Shown here: in pieces, positions 18,100 through 25,759 of the stretch
Numbering within the stretch: the first letter of the stretch is position 1
How the letters are laid out: each line of letters opens with the position of its first letter
Assembly: GCF_040675855.1 (NCBI RefSeq)
Contig: NZ_JBEGIK010000001.1
Coordinates: forward strand, 3,224,001-3,288,000
Source: Microbacterium sp. LWH3-1.2
GTDB lineage: Bacteria; Actinomycetota; Actinomycetes; Actinomycetales; Microbacteriaceae
Length of the DNA: 64,000 nt
Direction of reading: 5' to 3'
The notes under the pieces: generated by a model
The model's database searches: none
The model's input: the letters and a program-made list of their open reading frames with translations, nothing else
Told to the model about the DNA's origin: nothing
Program-made: the position numbers and the translations under genes

Positions 18100-18118
18100 G
18101 GCCGGGCGACCGCCGGCC
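18100..18118. terminator. Short hairpin between the two convergent HTH_42 genes
   Basis: GGCCGG and CCGGCC pair over a 7-nt loop and fill almost the entire 22-bp gap between the two stop codons. Confidence 0.4.
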
Positions 18119-19213
18119 TCAGGCGCCCGGGCCGGCCACCTCGAGCCCCAGCCAGCGCGCGAGATCCTGGATCTCGGCCTCCACCGACTCCCTTACCTCC
18201 TCGGTGAACCGCTCGTCCTCGTGGACGGCGTGCACGCGGAGCACACCCGCCTTGCGATCGGCCTTGGCGTCGAGCTTGCCGACGAATCGGTCCCCGTGGA
18301 GGATCGGCAGCGCGAAATAGCCCCACCGGCGCTTCCCCGCGGGCTTGTACATCTCGAGTACGTACTCGTAGCCGAACAGCTCCTCGAGCCGGCGCCGGTC
18401 GAACACGGCACGGTCGAAGGGTGACAGCAGCGCCGTGCGACCGACGAACGCGTCAGCGCCGGCCGGGGCGCCGGGATCGACCCGCCACGAGCCGTCGACG
18501 CCCTCGACCTCCGCCTCCTCACCGATCTCGCCGACGTCGATCGGCTCGAAGGGCTGTGCGACGCTCTTGACCCGGGCTATCCCCAGCGTTGCCAGTCGGC
18601 GCTCCGCACGCTCGCGGGCGGCGTCCTCTGCGGTCAGTTGCGGCACGTCGGACGGGTACACGCGCTCGGCGACGTCGAACAGGCGGCCCCCAGCATCCCG
18701 TGACGAGACCGCCACATCGCCGCACAGCACGAGCATCTCGAGGAGCTGCATCGAGTTGCGGTTGTTCGTCCAGCCCGACGACCGCCACGACACCTGCGCC
18801 GTGTCAGGGATCTCGGCGGCCCGCAACGGGCCTTCGGCACGCAGCCGCGCGAGCACCTCCCGACGGAACACGTCGTTCGCGGCGAGCCACTCCCGCGCCT
18901 GCGCCGACTCGGGGCGGCGCCTCATCTCGGGAATGAGAAGGGCGAGATCGGTCATGGCGCGATAGAAACCGCCCCACTCGAAGATCGCGCGGTCCTCCTC
19001 GAACAGGCGCTCGAGGTCGGCCGGCTGATACGGCCATCCGAGTCGACTCCACAGGATGAGGTCCGCGCTCGGGGCGATCGCCGCGGTCGGCTCGATGTTG
19101 ACGACCGTCAGCGCGTCGATCGTCTCGACGATGCCCGCGGGCCTCTCAGCGGTCAGCAACTGCCCGCGCAGCGCGATGCGGCAGGCGTCCTCGCGGCTGA
19201 GTCGATGGACCAT
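18119..19213 (-). CDS. HTH_42 winged-helix protein with altered active-site motif
   Basis: This is a 364-residue paralogue of the convergent HTH_42 gene: SRLGWPYQPADLERLFEE matches SRVGAYDTAALDRLLF, and LLSPFDRAVFDRRRLEELFGYEY and LPILHGDRFVGKLDAKADR match the C-terminal blocks. An ungapped alignment back from the shared Ser-Arg places Asn39-Ile40-Glu41 (TVVNIEPTAA) where the neighbour has the catalytic Gln-Ile-Asp. It may be a glycosylase with different chemistry or a non-catalytic DNA-binding relative. TAGCGT (19220-19225) ends 6 nt before ATG 19213, another leaderless start. Length is shorter than the neighbour by about 70 residues, mostly at the C-terminal tail. Confidence 0.85.
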   Translation of the reverse strand: MVHRLSREDACRIALRGQLLTAERPAGIVETIDALTVVNIEPTAAIAPSADLILWSRLGWPYQPADLERLFEEDRAIFEWGGFYRAMTDLALLIPEMRRRPESAQAREWLAANDVFRREVLARLRAEGPLRAAEIPDTAQVSWRSSGWTNNRNSMQLLEMLVLCGDVAVSSRDAGGRLFDVAERVYPSDVPQLTAEDAARERAERRLATLGIARVKSVAQPFEPIDVGEIGEEAEVEGVDGSWRVDPGAPAGADAFVGRTALLSPFDRAVFDRRRLEELFGYEYVLEMYKPAGKRRWGYFALPILHGDRFVGKLDAKADRKAGVLRVHAVHEDERFTEEVRESVEAEIQDLARWLGLEVAGPGA

Positions 19214-19283
19214 TCTCCGACGCTATCGCCGGTGTCCGACGTGGGTGGGGGTCCGACTCACGTCGCTCGCTCAACCTTGACCC

Positions 19284-19325
19284 GACTCGCATCAACGCTC
19301 GCTGGCGCTCGCATTGATTCGAGTC
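19284..19325 (-). terminator. Imperfect hairpin after lemA
   Basis: GACTCGCATCAA and TTGATTCGAGTC pair with one bulge/mismatch across an 18-nt loop, immediately downstream of the minus-strand lemA stop. The other bases of this gap hold only the promoter of the next minus-strand gene. Confidence 0.5.
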
Positions 19326-19328
19326 GCG

Positions 19329-19895
19329 TCAGAACTGCACGCGCGGCGGCTCCGAGATCGCGGCGCCATCGATGACCTCGAAGAACTCGCGCTCATGGAA
19401 GCCGAGGTTGCGCGCGAACAGGTTGTTCGGGAAGACCTTGATCTTCGTGTTGAGCTCGCGCACACCGCCGTTGTAGAACCGGCGCGACGCCTGGATCTTG
19501 TCTTCGGTATCGACGATCGACTGCTGCAGCTGCAGGAAGTTCTGGCTCGCCTGCAGCTGCGGATAGGCCTCGGCGACCGCGAACAGCGACTTCAGCGCCT
19601 GCTGAAGGTGCCCCTCGGCGACGCCGGCCTCAGCGGGCCCCGATGCCGACAGCGTCTCGGCACGCGCTCTCGTGACGTTCTCGAAGACGGCCTTCTCGTG
19701 GGCGGCGTAGCCCTTCACGGCCTCGATGAGGTTCGGAAGCAGATCGGCCCGACGCTTGAGCTGCACGGTGATGTCGCTCCACGCCTCATCCACCCGCACA
19801 TTCAGCTGGACGAGCGAATTGTAGGTCGCCCAGAGATAGATGCCGACGATGACGACGAGCGCCAACACGATCAGGACTGGGATCAGCCATTCCAT
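19329..19895 (-). CDS. lemA: LemA family protein
   Basis: LemA proteins are small membrane-tethered coiled-coil proteins with the N-terminus outside; their role is unclear. The 188-residue sequence has one N-terminal membrane span (WLIPVLIVLALVVIVGIYLW), then the hallmark YNSLVQLNVRVDEAWSDI, QLKRRADLLPNLIEAVKGYA and the C-terminal ARRFYNGGVRELNTKIKVFP and NLGFHEREFFE. ATG 19895 is used because GGAG lies 8 nt upstream and the transmembrane segment starts there; the ATG ten codons upstream has no such site. A TAGGAT box about 30 nt upstream could be its -10. The usual partner HtpX or TPM-domain gene is not adjacent. Confidence 0.94.
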   Translation of the reverse strand: MEWLIPVLIVLALVVIVGIYLWATYNSLVQLNVRVDEAWSDITVQLKRRADLLPNLIEAVKGYAAHEKAVFENVTRARAETLSASGPAEAGVAEGHLQQALKSLFAVAEAYPQLQASQNFLQLQQSIVDTEDKIQASRRFYNGGVRELNTKIKVFPNNLFARNLGFHEREFFEVIDGAAISEPPRVQF

Positions 19896-19977
19896 TGCCG
19901 AGGCTCCGTTCGATAGTGACCTCATCCTACCGACGCGAAACCCCGTCGCATGTGGGGTATTCCCCGACTCTCAGCCG

Positions 19978-21291
19978 TTACCCACCGAGCACGCGATCGA
20001 GATACGGGTTGCGGAACAGCCGCTCCGGGTCGAGGCGGTCGCGCAGTGCGACGAAGTCGTCGAAGCGCGGGTAGCGCGCCCGCAGCTGGTCGGCACCGAG
20101 GGTGTGCATCTTCCCCCAGTGAGGTCGACCGTCGAAGCCGAGCATGATCTCCTCGACCCCCTCGAAGTACTCCGTCGGGTCCTCCCGCCAGTACCGGTGC
20201 ACCGCGATGTACCCGGAATCGCGGCCGTAGGCCGTCGACAGCCACCGATCGTCGGCGGCCGCGACCCGCACTTCGATCGGGAAGCCGATCCGCCAGCCGC
20301 GCTCGTCGATCAAGGCGCGCATCGATTCGAACGCGGGCCGCAGGTTCTCCACCGGCACCGCGTACTCCATCTCGCGGAACCGCACCGACCGGTGGGTCGC
20401 GAAGACGCGGGCCGAGGCATCCGTGAACTCCCGATTGCCCCAGATCTTCGCCGAGAGCCGGTTGATCGGCGGCACCAGGGCCGGGATCGTCGCGCCGGCC
20501 GCGCAGGCGACCTGGTGGGCGCCGGTGCCGACGAGCGTGTCGTCGATCCACTTGCCGACAGCGGGAAGCGGATGCCGCGGCGCGCTCTCGGGGAGCCGCA
20601 TGTTGGTCTTGGTCATCGCTCGGTCGGTGTGCGGGAACCAGTAGAACTCGAAGTGATCGGCCGCCGCCGCGCGTTCGTCGAGCGCACCGAGGACCTCGGC
20701 GAGATCCTCGGACTGCTCGACGGCGTGCAGGACGAACGCCGGCACGCACTGCAGTGTGACCTCGACGAGGATGCCGAGGGCGCCGAGCCCGAGAGCGACC
20801 GCCGGTACCAGCTCGGGATTCTCATCCTCGCTCACGCTGAACAGGTCGCCGGCCGCGGTGACCAGGGTCGCGCCGACGACCTGGCCCGCGATGCCGGTGA
20901 ACCGCTCCCCCGTGCCATGCGTACCGGTGGAGATCGCCCCGGCGATGGACTGACGGTCGATGTCGCCGAGGTTCTCCATCGCGAGGCCGAACGGGGCGAG
21001 GAGCGACGGGATCTCGTGCAGGCGCGTGCCCGCGAGAAGCGTCACCCGGGCGCGGTCGACGTCGACCGAGACGAGCCCGCTGAGGTCGCGGAGCTCCAGC
21101 AGCGCGCCGGGCGCCACCGCGACGCCGGTGAAGCTGTGACCGGAACCGACCGCCTTGATCGGCATGTGCTGCGCCGCCGCAGTCACGACGGCGCGCTGCA
21201 CCGCCGCGACGGTGCGGGGGAACTCCATGCGCTGCGGGCGCACCGACTCCGTGCGGCTCCAGTTGCGCCACACCGCTCCCGGGCGGGTCAC
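19978..21291 (-). CDS. FAD-linked oxidase of the D-arabinono-1,4-lactone/alditol oxidase family
   Basis: This VAO-fold flavoprotein is 437 residues long. His52 in AVGSGHSFTGVA is the expected 8-alpha-histidyl FAD attachment residue of the sugar-lactone/alditol oxidase group. The PP-loop region continues with LHEIPSLLAPFGLAMENLGD and GAISTGTHGTG, and the C-terminal ALO domain ends with HWGKMHTLGADQLRARYPRFDD and LFRNPYLDRVLG. The substrate may be an alditol, a lactone or another sugar derivative. It overlaps by 4 nt the gene for a D-amino-acid lyase upstream, and this pairing is common in actinobacteria, suggesting a shared but undefined pathway. Confidence 0.88.
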   Translation of the reverse strand: MTRPGAVWRNWSRTESVRPQRMEFPRTVAAVQRAVVTAAAQHMPIKAVGSGHSFTGVAVAPGALLELRDLSGLVSVDVDRARVTLLAGTRLHEIPSLLAPFGLAMENLGDIDRQSIAGAISTGTHGTGERFTGIAGQVVGATLVTAAGDLFSVSEDENPELVPAVALGLGALGILVEVTLQCVPAFVLHAVEQSEDLAEVLGALDERAAAADHFEFYWFPHTDRAMTKTNMRLPESAPRHPLPAVGKWIDDTLVGTGAHQVACAAGATIPALVPPINRLSAKIWGNREFTDASARVFATHRSVRFREMEYAVPVENLRPAFESMRALIDERGWRIGFPIEVRVAAADDRWLSTAYGRDSGYIAVHRYWREDPTEYFEGVEEIMLGFDGRPHWGKMHTLGADQLRARYPRFDDFVALRDRLDPERLFRNPYLDRVLGG

Positions 21292-22517
21292 AGGAACGCC
21301 TTGCCTTCGCCGCGGTAGGTCGCCACCTCCCCGACGTGGGTCTCGCCCTCCACCACGTGGTAGAGATCGACGTGCTCCGCGAGCTCACCGCTCTTGGAAT
21401 GGCGGAACCACACGCGGTCGCCCACCCGCAGCTCCCGGGCCGCATCGCCGCGCAGCGGCGTCTGCACCTCCCCGGCTCCCTCGCGGGGCGCCATGCGCAG
21501 TCCGGCGGGCCACACGGCACGGGGCTGACGCGACTCGAGGGCGGGCCCGGAGGCGATCCATCCGCCGCCGAGCACCGTCGCGACGTCGGGAGCCGGCTTG
21601 CGCACGACCTCCAACGCGAACGCGGCGGACGGCGCCGGATCGAAGGCGCGATAGCCGTCGAACAGGTGCCCGGCGAGCAGCCCGCTGCCGGCGGTGACCT
21701 CGGTGACCGCCTGATCGGATGCTGTGAGCTCCAGCGATCCCGTCCCGCCGCCGTTGACGAACTCGAGAGGGGCGATGTCGCGGAGCGAGGCGACGATGGC
21801 GCCGCGGCGATCGAGAAGCTCGGCGGCGGAGCGTCGCCGCATCCAGCGGATCGCGGCGTCGCCGGATCCGGTGGCGTCACCCTGCCCCGCGATCTGGGCC
21901 TCGTACATCATGAGGCCCACGAGGCGGAAGCCGGGGCGGGCGGCGATCGAGCGCGCGAGCGCGGCCACTTCTGCCGCGTCGTGCACCGGGGAGCGCAGCA
22001 CGCCGATGTGACCGAGGGCGGGTGCCCGCCACGAGGCGTCGGCGTCGATGGCTACGCGGATCTCGGGCCGCGCACCGGGTGCCGCGATAGCGTCGACGAG
22101 GTCGAGCTGCGCCAGATCGTCGACCATCAGCGTGATCCGCGACGACGCCGTCTCATCGGCCGCCAGCGCCGCGATCGCGGCCCGGTCGGCCGTCGGATAG
22201 CCGAGCACGATGTCGTCCATCGTCTCGGCGAGCCAAAGGGCCTCCGGCAGCGTGAAGGCGAGGATGCCCTGGTAGCCGGGCAGCGCGAGGACGGCGTTGA
22301 GCACCTCCCGCACGCGTACCGACTTGCTGGCGACGCGGATCGGCACGCCGCCGGCGCGCACCACGAGGTCGAGCGCGTTGTAGCGCAGCCCGTCGGCGTT
22401 GATGGCGGCGACCGGGCCGCTGACCTCCGTCAGGGCATGGCTCATCGCGTCCCAGAAGGCCCCGGGGTGCTCCCACGGCTTCGTCGCGGTGGGGGTGGAC
22501 AGCAGATCGAGACTCAT
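21288..22517 (-). CDS. PLP-dependent D-amino acid deaminase/aldolase (alanine-racemase fold)
   Basis: This is a 409-residue fold-type III PLP enzyme of the D-threonine aldolase/D-serine dehydratase group (COG3616). The PLP lysine is in VPIRVASKSVRVREVL. The barrel continues with LVGLMMYEAQIAG and the phosphate-binding FVNGGGTGS; the C-terminal beta domain includes VGDRVWFRHSKSGELAEHVD, with His residues at the place of the metal site of this group. ATG 22517 has GGAG upstream and a TAGGCT -10 (22550-22555), so this gene has a short leader and heads the operon with the flavin oxidase. The reaction (deamination or retro-aldol) is not decided by sequence. Confidence 0.85.
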   Translation of the reverse strand: MSLDLLSTPTATKPWEHPGAFWDAMSHALTEVSGPVAAINADGLRYNALDLVVRAGGVPIRVASKSVRVREVLNAVLALPGYQGILAFTLPEALWLAETMDDIVLGYPTADRAAIAALAADETASSRITLMVDDLAQLDLVDAIAAPGARPEIRVAIDADASWRAPALGHIGVLRSPVHDAAEVAALARSIAARPGFRLVGLMMYEAQIAGQGDATGSGDAAIRWMRRRSAAELLDRRGAIVASLRDIAPLEFVNGGGTGSLELTASDQAVTEVTAGSGLLAGHLFDGYRAFDPAPSAAFALEVVRKPAPDVATVLGGGWIASGPALESRQPRAVWPAGLRMAPREGAGEVQTPLRGDAARELRVGDRVWFRHSKSGELAEHVDLYHVVEGETHVGEVATYRGEGKAFL

Positions 22518-22628
22518 ACGGCTCGCTCCGGGTGCGTGCGCATCGCCCCAGCCTAAAGCGCTGGAAGCGGTCCCGATGACCGGCTGTGGATGGCCGTTCG
22601 CACAGCCGGCGGCGAGTCGATCCGGAGG

Positions 22629-22790
22629 TCAGCCCTTCCCGCGGGCGGCGCTGCTGCGCGACGTCTTCCTCGGCGCCGTGGACGGCGATCCGCGGGGCGC
22701 CCAGGATCAGTGCGTCAACTTCCCCCACCAGCCGCTCGTCGGGGCGTGCGGATCGCGCTCGCTCTGCCGGTCCGTGCTGTTCTCGCCCAT
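22629..22790 (-). other. Coding-like small frame interrupted by one TGA; no identified gene
   Basis: The gap 22518-22859 has no recognised gene apart from the promoter of the upstream minus-strand gene. In one minus-strand frame from ATG 22790 (GGAAGG 8 nt upstream), 27 codons run to TGA 22707-22709 and the frame continues with the same GC-rich wobble bases to a second TGA at 22629. The peptide would be hydrophilic with TSGWWGKLTH before the first stop and a basic Ser/Ala/Lys tail after it. The wobble positions coincide with those of a plus-strand frame, so the strand is ambiguous. It could be a small protein, a broken gene or chance. Confidence 0.25.
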
Positions 22791-22859
22791 GCGGGGAGCC
22801 TTCCGCCGAGTGGCCCAGACCATCGGGGCATCTCTGCGAAGGCGAGAGCCCGGCGGGAG

Positions 22860-22932
22860 TACCCCCGGTGGGATTCGAACCCACACTTGAGCGAGTTTAA
22901 GTCGCGTGCCTCTGCCGTTGGGCTACGGGGGC
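22860..22932 (-). tRNA. tRNA-Leu(TAA), short variable arm
   Basis: The 73-nt tRNA has a 7-bp acceptor stem (GCCCCCG with CGGGGGT, including a G1-U72 pair), A73 discriminator, D arm, an anticodon stem GCGA/TCGC with loop CTTAAAC, and T arm GTGGG-TTCGAAT-CCCAC. The anticodon is TAA, which reads the leucine codon UUA. CCA is not encoded. The variable region is only 5 nt, although leucine tRNAs are normally class II with a long arm. Pair 27-43 is a C-U mismatch. It lies downstream of the ndh terminator on the same strand. Confidence 0.9.
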
Positions 22933-22957
22933 GGGGTCGCGTCCGCAGGGAACGCGA

Positions 22958-22995
22958 ATGCCGCAGGCTCATCTTCTCAGACGAGCCTGCGGCAT
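22958..22995 (-). terminator. Strong hairpin terminator after ndh
   Basis: ATGCCGCAGGCTC and GAGCCTGCGGCAT form a perfect 13-bp stem over a 12-nt loop, 9 nt beyond the ndh stop on the minus strand and upstream of tRNA-Leu. Confidence 0.75.
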
Positions 22996-23004
22996 CCTTC
23001 GACG

Positions 23005-24459
23005 TCAGTTGGCGGCGACCTTCTCCGTGTCGGCCGCAGCCTTCGCCGGAGCCTTGCGCGCCGGAGCCTTCTTGGCCGGAGCCGCTGCCGGAGCAGCCTT
23101 CTCGGCGGGCGCCTCGACCGGCTGCGGCGGACGCGGGCGCGCGGCGAATTCTTCGAAAACGTAGCGCGGGTTCTGCACGGTCGACAGGTTCACCATGTCG
23201 CGGCCGAGCCAGAAGTTGTTCCACCAGCCCCACAGCACGCGCCACTTCCGCTCCCACGACGGCATCGCGAGGCCGTGATAGCCGCGGTGAGCGAGCCATG
23301 CGATCCAGCCCTTGAGCGCGATGTTGCCCGACTGGAACACGCCGACCCAGAGGCCCAGGCCCGCGACGGCACCCAGGTTCTTGTGGATGTACTCGCGCGG
23401 CAGCTCGCCGCGGAGCACCGCCACCAGGTTCTTCGCAAGGAGCTTCGCCTGACGCACGGCGTGTTGCGCGTTGGGCACGCAGTACCCGCCCACGCCGCCA
23501 CCGGTGAGGTCGGGCACGGCCGACACGTCGCCGGCGGCCCAGGCGCCCTCGACGACCTCGTCCTCGCTGCCGACCCGCAGGTCGGCACGGGTGCGGATGC
23601 GGCCGCGCTCCTCGACGGGCAGATCGCCGCCGCGCACCACCGTGGGGTTCGCCATGACGCCGGCGGTCCAGATGATGAGGTCGCTCGGGATGGTCTCGCC
23701 GGTCGACAGCTCGATGTTGCCGCCGACGGCGCCCGTGACCTGCGTGTCGAGGTGCACCGAGGCGCCGCGCTTCGCGAGATTCTTCAGCACCCACTCGCTC
23801 GTCTTCAGTGAGACCTCGGGCATGATGCGGCCCATCGCCTCGATGAGGTGGAAGTGCGTGTCGTCGAAGGTGAGCTGCGGGTAGCTCTTGACCAGCGAGG
23901 AGGCGAGCGAGCGCAGCTCGGCGAACACCTCGATGCCGGCGAAGCCGCCGCCGACGACGACGACGGTGAGCAGGCGGTCGCGCTCCGGACCGGCGGGCAG
24001 CGTCGACGCCTTGTCGAAGTTCGACATCAGCTTGTCGCGGATCGCGACGGCCTCTTCGATCGTCTTCAGGCCGATCGCGTTGTCGGCGATCCCCGGGATG
24101 GGGAACGTGCGCGAGACGGCACCCGCGGTGACGACGATCTGGTCGTAGGAGAGCTCATAGGGCTCGCCCGCGATCGGCGTGATCGTGGCGACCTTGTCGG
24201 CGTGGGTGATGCCGGTGACCTTGCCCGCCACGACGTTCGTCTTCTTGAGGTGACGACGCAACGCGACCACCGAGTGGCGGGCCTCGATCGAGCCCGCGGC
24301 GACCTCGGGGAGGAACGGCTGGTAGGTCATGTACGGCAGCGGGTCGACGATCGTCACGTCCGCCTCACCCTTGCGCAGATGCTTCTCGAGCTTCCAGGCC
24401 GTGTAGAAGCCTGCGTATCCGCCACCGACGATGAGGATCTTGGGCACGGTGTTGGTCAC
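23005..24459 (-). CDS. ndh: Type II NADH dehydrogenase with Ala/Pro/Lys-rich tail
   Basis: NDH-2 is a peripheral membrane flavoprotein that passes electrons from NADH to menaquinone without proton pumping. The 484-residue protein has the N-terminal FAD motif ILIVGGGYAGFYTAWKLE, the NAD motif VVVVGGGFAGIEVFAEL, the WAAGDVSAVPDL FAD segment, and the C-terminal membrane-binding part (GLWVGVFQSGNIALKGWIAW). After residue about 440 comes an unusual tail of about 40 residues composed of PAKKAPARKAPAKA-type repeats, resembling histone H1-like tails. GTG 24459 is preceded by GGAGGAG about 11-13 nt upstream. It follows the subtilase gene by 22 nt, probably in one transcript. Confidence 0.94.
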   Translation of the reverse strand: MTNTVPKILIVGGGYAGFYTAWKLEKHLRKGEADVTIVDPLPYMTYQPFLPEVAAGSIEARHSVVALRRHLKKTNVVAGKVTGITHADKVATITPIAGEPYELSYDQIVVTAGAVSRTFPIPGIADNAIGLKTIEEAVAIRDKLMSNFDKASTLPAGPERDRLLTVVVVGGGFAGIEVFAELRSLASSLVKSYPQLTFDDTHFHLIEAMGRIMPEVSLKTSEWVLKNLAKRGASVHLDTQVTGAVGGNIELSTGETIPSDLIIWTAGVMANPTVVRGGDLPVEERGRIRTRADLRVGSEDEVVEGAWAAGDVSAVPDLTGGGVGGYCVPNAQHAVRQAKLLAKNLVAVLRGELPREYIHKNLGAVAGLGLWVGVFQSGNIALKGWIAWLAHRGYHGLAMPSWERKWRVLWGWWNNFWLGRDMVNLSTVQNPRYVFEEFAARPRPPQPVEAPAEKAAPAAAPAKKAPARKAPAKAAADTEKVAAN

Positions 24460-24481
24460 GGTTTGGAGTACTCCTCCTGTG

Positions 24482-25759
24482 TCAGCGGCTCGGCGCGCGG
24501 GACGCCAATCGGATGCGTCGGACAGCAGCGGTGACGCCGAGCGCCACCAGTATAGCCGTCGCCGTGACCAGCAGGAGCGGGAGGGTGCCGTAGATCACGG
24601 TATCCCGGTCGGGAAGAAGTGGAGAGGCGGCGCGGGTCATCGGTTCGGCGTCCGGCAGCGGCGCCACCTCCACGGGCGCCGCCGACTCCTCCGGAACCGG
24701 AGCGACCGGCGCCCGGCGGTACAGGCGCACCCAGTCCTCGAGGCTGCCCATCGGATTCGCGGTGACATTCGGGATGCTCGCCGCGACGGCGGCGGCGGCG
24801 TCCACCAGCCCGTAGCCGTAGAGCAGGTCGGGCACGTCTGTCGCACCCGCCGCAGGGTGAGCGGTCTTGATGATGCGGTGGATGACGTTGTTCGCGTCGA
24901 GCTCGGGGTGCGCCGCCCGCACGAGGGCCGCGATGCCGGCGACGATGGGCGCCGCGCCGCTCGTGCCGTCCCACGAGACCAGCGTGGAGTCGGCAGAGAC
25001 GCCGACGAGCTCCTCGCTCGGCGCAGAGACGCCGATGGTGATCCCCTGCGTCGACGCATCTACGCTGGCCCGGCCGGACCGGTCGACGCCGCCCACCGTC
25101 AGCACCCCCGGGATGGTGGCGGGAGCGCCGACGCGCGTCGTCCCGCTCCCCCGGTTGCCCGCAGCCACCACGATCACGACGTCGTGCTCGAACGCGTAGA
25201 GGAAGGCGTCGTCCCAGCTCTCGGGCCAGTCCGGCACGTTCGTCGTCAGCGACATGTTGATCACGTCGGCGCCGTTGTCCACCGACCAGCGGATCGCGTC
25301 GGCGATCTGGTCTGAGAACGGACGCTGGGCCGATGACCCGAACGCGACCGATACCGACAGCAGCTGCGCCTCGGGCGCCACGCCGATCATGCCCGTGTCG
25401 GGACCCGTGCCCCGTCCCGCGGCGAGCGAGGCTACCCAGCTGCCGTGGTCCTTGTCCACGGCGCCGACGGGCGTGCGTCCGTCGGACGAGCCGGCGCCCG
25501 AGACATCCGTGCCGCCCGCCACCGCACCATCGAAGGCGACGGGTCCGCGGCCGATCCCGGTGTCGATGACGGCGATCTTCACGCCGGCGCCGCGCGTGGT
25601 CTGCCACGCCTTCTCGACGCCGTAGTCGGTCAGCCAGTACTCGGCGGCGCGTACCGGGTCTTCGTCGGCGGGCGCTGCCTGAGCGGTCGCGGGGGCGGCC
25701 GCGACGAGGGTCATCGCGACGGCGGACGCGGCGACCCCGGCCAGGAGGCGCCTGATCAT
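24482..25759 (-). CDS. Mycosin-like secreted subtilisin-family serine protease
   Basis: This is an S8 peptidase of 425 residues with a signal peptide (about 1-29, ending ATAQAAPA), catalytic Asp66 (VIDTG), His105 (DHGSWVASLAAG), oxyanion Asn202 (AAGNRG) and Ser267 (DGTSGAAPIVAG). A C-terminal membrane helix (about 389-414) and basic tail anchor it outside the cell. This layout is that of MycP/mycosins, which associate with type VII secretion, but no ESX gene is present in this window. Its start overlaps the DUF501 stop (ATGA), so it belongs to the ftsB-DUF501 operon. In mycobacteria the gene at this place is a ppx-type phosphatase, so the insertion of a protease is a lineage difference. Confidence 0.92.
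   Translation of the reverse strand: MIRRLLAGVAASAVAMTLVAAAPATAQAAPADEDPVRAAEYWLTDYGVEKAWQTTRGAGVKIAVIDTGIGRGPVAFDGAVAGGTDVSGAGSSDGRTPVGAVDKDHGSWVASLAAGRGTGPDTGMIGVAPEAQLLSVSVAFGSSAQRPFSDQIADAIRWSVDNGADVINMSLTTNVPDWPESWDDAFLYAFEHDVVIVVAAGNRGSGTTRVGAPATIPGVLTVGGVDRSGRASVDASTQGITIGVSAPSEELVGVSADSTLVSWDGTSGAAPIVAGIAALVRAAHPELDANNVIHRIIKTAHPAAGATDVPDLLYGYGLVDAAAAVAASIPNVTANPMGSLEDWVRLYRRAPVAPVPEESAAPVEVAPLPDAEPMTRAASPLLPDRDTVIYGTLPLLLVTATAILVALGVTAAVRRIRLASRAPSR

Noticed and set aside
22399..22890. Plus-strand gene between the D-amino-acid lyase and the tRNA
   Set aside because: The frame passes through the promoter and the tRNA-Leu gene and has no recognisable protein; it is noted only as ambiguous coding-like sequence.
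25756..25759. Frameshift between DUF501 and the subtilase
   Set aside because: The ATGA overlap is ordinary translational coupling; both proteins are complete, with a signal peptide at the second start.
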